Shown: positions 61,559-64,000 of the stretch, in pieces
Layout of the letters: each line of letters starts with the position of its first letter
Numbering within the stretch: position 1 is the stretch's first letter
Source: UBA2108 sp963925495
GTDB taxonomy: Bacteria > Bacteroidota > Bacteroidia > Flavobacteriales_G > Salibacteraceae
Reading direction: 5' to 3'
NCBI GenBank assembly: GCA_963925495.1
Contig: CAWUST010000001.1
Location: forward strand, 1-64,000
Length of the DNA: 64,000 bases
Position numbers and translations under genes: made by a program
Notes under the pieces: model-generated
The model's database searches: none
The model's input: the letters and a program-made list of their open reading frames with translations, nothing else
What the model was told of the DNA's origin: nothing

Positions 61559-63418
61559 ATGTCTATTAAATTTGATTTACCTAAGGATCAGTTATCCATT
61601 ATTAAAGTAATTGGTGTTGGTGGTGGCGGCAGTAATGCCGTGAATCACATGTACCTACAAGGAATTAAAGATGTTGATTTTATGGTATGTAATACCGATC
61701 AACAATCATTAGATCAAAGTCCTGTTCCTACAAAAATACAATTGGGCGCCACTCTTACATCGGGTTTGGGTGCTGGTTCTATTGCCAATGTCGGAGAGAA
61801 TGCAGCAATAGAAAGCATTGAGGACATTAAAGAGATTTTGGGTAATAACACTAAAATGATCTTTATTACTGCTGGTATGGGTGGTGGTACAGGAACTGGC
61901 GCAGCTCCAGTTATCGCTAGAGCAGCTAAAGAACTAAATATTCTAACTGTAGGCATTGTAACCATGCCGTTTTCATTTGAAGGTAAAAAACGAAGAATGA
62001 GAGCAGAAGAAGGCATTCACAATATGCGAGAATCTGTTGATACTTTACTGGTAATTAACAACGATAAACTCCGCGAAATGTTTGGCAATTTAACGCTAGA
62101 TAATGCATTTGAGCAGGCCGACAATGTTCTTACCACAGCTGCCAAGGGAATTGCTGAGGCAATTACATACACCGGTAAAATAAACGTAGATTTCAATGAT
62201 GTAAGAACTGTAATGACTAATAGCGGAGTTGCAATTTTAGGCTCAGCAAAAGCAAGCGGTGAAAATCGAGCTTTAGTCGCGATAGAAGACGCCGTAAATT
62301 CTCCTTTACTAAACGACAACGAGATAGATGGTGCTGCACATATTTTATTAAACATAACTTATGGCATGGACAATATTTTAATGGATGAAATTTCAGAAAT
62401 TACTGATTTCATTGAAGATAGAGCTCATGAAGAAGCCGAAGTAATTTGGGGACATGGCACAGATGATCGTTTAGAAGATGGTGAAATTAATATTACTATC
62501 GTGGCGACAGGCTTTCAATCCTCACCGGATACAGGTTTAGAAGGAGTCAATGAAAAACCGAATAGAGTTGTAAGAACATTGGATGATGTAGTCAAGACAG
62601 AGTTGACTAAGCCAATTATGCAACGGCCGGAAATAAAACAAGCAAATATTTTTGAACAGGAAAAAGTAACTAAGCCTAAAGAAATAATTCCTCCAAATAT
62701 TCAAGACAAAAAAGAAGAAGCTCTTGATGCGGATATTAAAAGAATTAATTTATACGAAGAGGCAGATGCTGAAGTAACTGCCGTATCTAATTCAGATGAA
62801 CCGACACCAACTTTTGAAGTTACAGAAAACGACACTTCAATTGACAATATTGAAGCTGATAAACCAATTATAAGACACACATTAGAAGACAATACTTTTG
62901 GTTATTACGAAGAAAACGACTCGAAAAGCAAAGAAACTAATGATGATGCGCCTATAGATGTCGAGTTTAATATAGAGCCCACTTTAAAATCAATTGAAGA
63001 AAACCAAATTGAGGCTCAAAAAGAACCGGATCAAGCAAAACTGATTGAAAAAATAATTATAAAAAAACCAGAAGCGAAAAATCATTTTCCATTGGAAAAT
63101 GATCTTGACGGATCAGCCAAAGAAGAAGAGGAATTTGAAGATGAATCCCAGCTTTCGGCAGAAGAAAGCCATTCGAGTATAAAAGACCGAATGGCTAGAC
63201 TGAGAAACCTAAGTTCAATGCTAAAATCGCCTTCAGGAATTGCTAATTTGGAAACTGAACCGGCTTTTAAAAGAAGGGCTATTGATTTAGATGAAGTAAC
63301 ACCTTCATCTGAAAGTCAAGTTTCTAGATTTACACTTTCAGAATCAGAAGATCAAGACGGGGATAAAAAAGTAGATATAAAATCAAATAATTCATTCCTT
63401 CACGACAACGTAGATTAA
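61559..63418 (+). CDS. ftsZ: Cell division protein FtsZ with long C-terminal linker
   Basis: The tubulin-like GTPase that forms the division ring. Residues 1-325 or so are the globular domain, with 'IKVIGVGGGGSNAVNHMYLQ' and the tubulin signature GGGTGTG at 108-114; the catalytic T7-loop region is in 'NVDFNDVRTVM'. At 619 residues it is far longer than E. coli FtsZ: a roughly 270-residue acidic, Glu/Asp/Lys-rich linker leads to a conserved-looking end, 'SIKDRMARLRNLSSMLKS' and the terminal 'NSFLHDNVD'. Long linkers are usual in Bacteroidota. It is last of the dcw set, 2 bp before yqeY. Confidence 0.97.
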   Translation: MSIKFDLPKDQLSIIKVIGVGGGGSNAVNHMYLQGIKDVDFMVCNTDQQSLDQSPVPTKIQLGATLTSGLGAGSIANVGENAAIESIEDIKEILGNNTKMIFITAGMGGGTGTGAAPVIARAAKELNILTVGIVTMPFSFEGKKRRMRAEEGIHNMRESVDTLLVINNDKLREMFGNLTLDNAFEQADNVLTTAAKGIAEAITYTGKINVDFNDVRTVMTNSGVAILGSAKASGENRALVAIEDAVNSPLLNDNEIDGAAHILLNITYGMDNILMDEISEITDFIEDRAHEEAEVIWGHGTDDRLEDGEINITIVATGFQSSPDTGLEGVNEKPNRVVRTLDDVVKTELTKPIMQRPEIKQANIFEQEKVTKPKEIIPPNIQDKKEEALDADIKRINLYEEADAEVTAVSNSDEPTPTFEVTENDTSIDNIEADKPIIRHTLEDNTFGYYEENDSKSKETNDDAPIDVEFNIEPTLKSIEENQIEAQKEPDQAKLIEKIIIKKPEAKNHFPLENDLDGSAKEEEEFEDESQLSAEESHSSIKDRMARLRNLSSMLKSPSGIANLETEPAFKRRAIDLDEVTPSSESQVSRFTLSESEDQDGDKKVDIKSNNSFLHDNVD

Positions 63419-63420
63419 AT

Positions 63421-63870
63421 ATGGCTCTTGTAGAACAAATAAATAACGACATAAAAGCTGCCATGAAGGCACGCGAAAAGGATAAACTTGCTGCTTTGAG
63501 AGCAGTTAAATCTGCCTTGTTATTAGTTGCTTCCGAAAAAGGAAACAATGGTGATGTGAGCGAAGAAGCAGGAATTAAACTTCTTCAAAAACTAGTAAAG
63601 CAAAGAAAAGAATCGGCCGAGGCTTTTCAGGGTCAAGACAGAGGAGATATGGCCGACGAAGAATTAGGTCAAGCTGAAGTAATAGAAACTTATCTACCTG
63701 CTCAAATGAGTGAGGATGGAGTAACTGCTGTCATAGACTCTGTAATAGCAACGACTGGCGCTAGTACCATGAAAGACATGGGAAAAGTTATGGGAATGGC
63801 ATCGGTAAAATTAGCTGGAAAAGCAGATAATAAAATGGTGGCACAAGTCATCAAATCAAGATTATCATAA
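63421..63870 (+). CDS. GatB/YqeY domain protein
   Basis: A 149-residue helical protein of the YqeY family, related to the tRNA-binding tail of GatB. The features are 'ARDKDKLAALRAVKSALLL'-type N-terminal helix (here MKAREKDKLAALRAVKSALL), 'LLQKLVKQRKESAEAFQGQD', 'YLPAQMSEDGV' and a C-terminal 'DMGKVMGMASVKLAGKADNK'. The function is not firmly known; a role in tRNA-linked metabolism is inferred from the domain. It follows ftsZ by 2 bp and is probably cotranscribed. Confidence 0.93.
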   Translation: MALVEQINNDIKAAMKAREKDKLAALRAVKSALLLVASEKGNNGDVSEEAGIKLLQKLVKQRKESAEAFQGQDRGDMADEELGQAEVIETYLPAQMSEDGVTAVIDSVIATTGASTMKDMGKVMGMASVKLAGKADNKMVAQVIKSRLS

Positions 63871-63881
63871 AATTTCACAAC

Positions 63882-64000
63882 TTGAACTATCCTAGAAAAA
63901 ATCTGATTAAATTTCTATTCAGGTCTTTTTTATTGATTTTTTTTCCTCTCAGTTTGTTTGCCCAAAAAAATTGGGAAATAGCTAAAAATAAAAACGGCAT
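63882..64000 (+). CDS. START-domain-like exported protein (5' end only)
   Basis: The frame from a TTG at 63882 encodes a basic N-terminus and signal peptide (FLFRSFLLIFFPLSLFAQ) followed by 'KNWEIAKNKNG', which resembles the beginning of a START lipid-binding domain (W-E-x-x-K-x-x-x-G-I). The window ends after 39 codons, so the call is provisional. No ATG is available nearby, so this would be another TTG start. Confidence 0.6.
   Translation, partial: MNYPRKNLIKFLFRSFLLIFFPLSLFAQKNWEIAKNKNG

Noticed and set aside
1..64000. tRNA, rRNA, CRISPR array, insertion sequence or prophage
   Set aside because: No direct-repeat array, transposase, integrase or structural RNA signature was seen by eye. 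tRNA detection by a covariance model was not possible here, so a single missed tRNA cannot be excluded.

Overview
The window is a chromosomal segment from an AT-rich member of the Bacteroidota, most likely order Flavobacteriales. The evidence is the gene families (T9SS type A and type B C-terminal domains, DUF2911, DUF4399 and DUF6090-like proteins, a LytTR system with a two-component propeller sensor), the absence of Shine-Dalgarno sequences, and recurrent -7 boxes of the form TAnnTTTG. No rRNA, tRNA, CRISPR array, insertion sequence or prophage was recognised. It is core chromosome with one decayed patch.

Layout. 1-3.2 kb: a decayed alpha/beta hydrolase, a DUF2911 protein and a small family of duplicated Cys-rich lipoproteins. 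3.4-7.6 kb: dut, a polysaccharide flippase and a large T9SS type B PKD protein. 7.7-12 kb: a serine hydrolase, a thioredoxin gene broken by one stop codon, moeA, and DUF2141 and DUF4399 proteins. 12-14.2 kb: a pseudogene graveyard holding a lipoprotein remnant, a 3' piece of a second glutamate dehydrogenase gene, a frameshifted DUF6090-like gene and a decayed YceI gene. 14.3-18.3 kb: the translation block rplM-rpsI-rpsB-tsf-pyrH-frr. 18.5-25 kb: aspS, tadA, and a three-gene signalling operon (unknown small protein, propeller histidine kinase, LytTR regulator). 25-36.7 kb: an SDR39U1 epimerase, a large unrecognised propeller protein, yraN, an orphan T9SS sorting domain, an S9 peptidase, prs-rplY-pth, a PKD lipoprotein and gdhA. 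37-47.4 kb: kbl with two overlapping small membrane or lipoprotein genes, a fused SpmA/SpmB-type protein, a YciO/Sua5 protein, a three-gene cassette (membrane spermidine-synthase-like, polytopic membrane protein, Tat-type FAD oxidoreductase), engB and an alpha/beta hydrolase. 47.5-64 kb: a near-complete division and cell-wall (dcw) cluster, mraZ-rsmH-ftsL-ftsI-murE-mraY-murD-ftsW-murG-murC-ftsQ-ftsA-ftsZ, followed by a yqeY gene and the start of a START-domain gene.

How the genes work together. The dcw cluster encodes lipid II synthesis from UDP-MurNAc onwards (murC, murD, murE, mraY, murG; murF is absent here) plus the septal machinery (FtsL, PBP3, FtsW, FtsQ, FtsA, FtsZ). It is headed by MraZ, with four GTGG boxes at exact 10-bp spacing immediately upstream. 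The 14-18 kb block supplies ribosomal proteins, elongation and recycling factors and UMP kinase.

The most notable observations are the decayed genes whose lesions can be read base by base, the MraZ operator array, a long hairpin interrupting the dcw cluster before ftsW, the palindrome in front of the broken thioredoxin gene, the orphan T9SS domain, and frequent TTG/GTG starts. I saw no convincing new defence or mobile system. The best candidates for undescribed function are the 41.8-46.0 kb cassette, the 26.1-28.9 kb propeller protein and the 24.6 kb small protein in the sensor operon.
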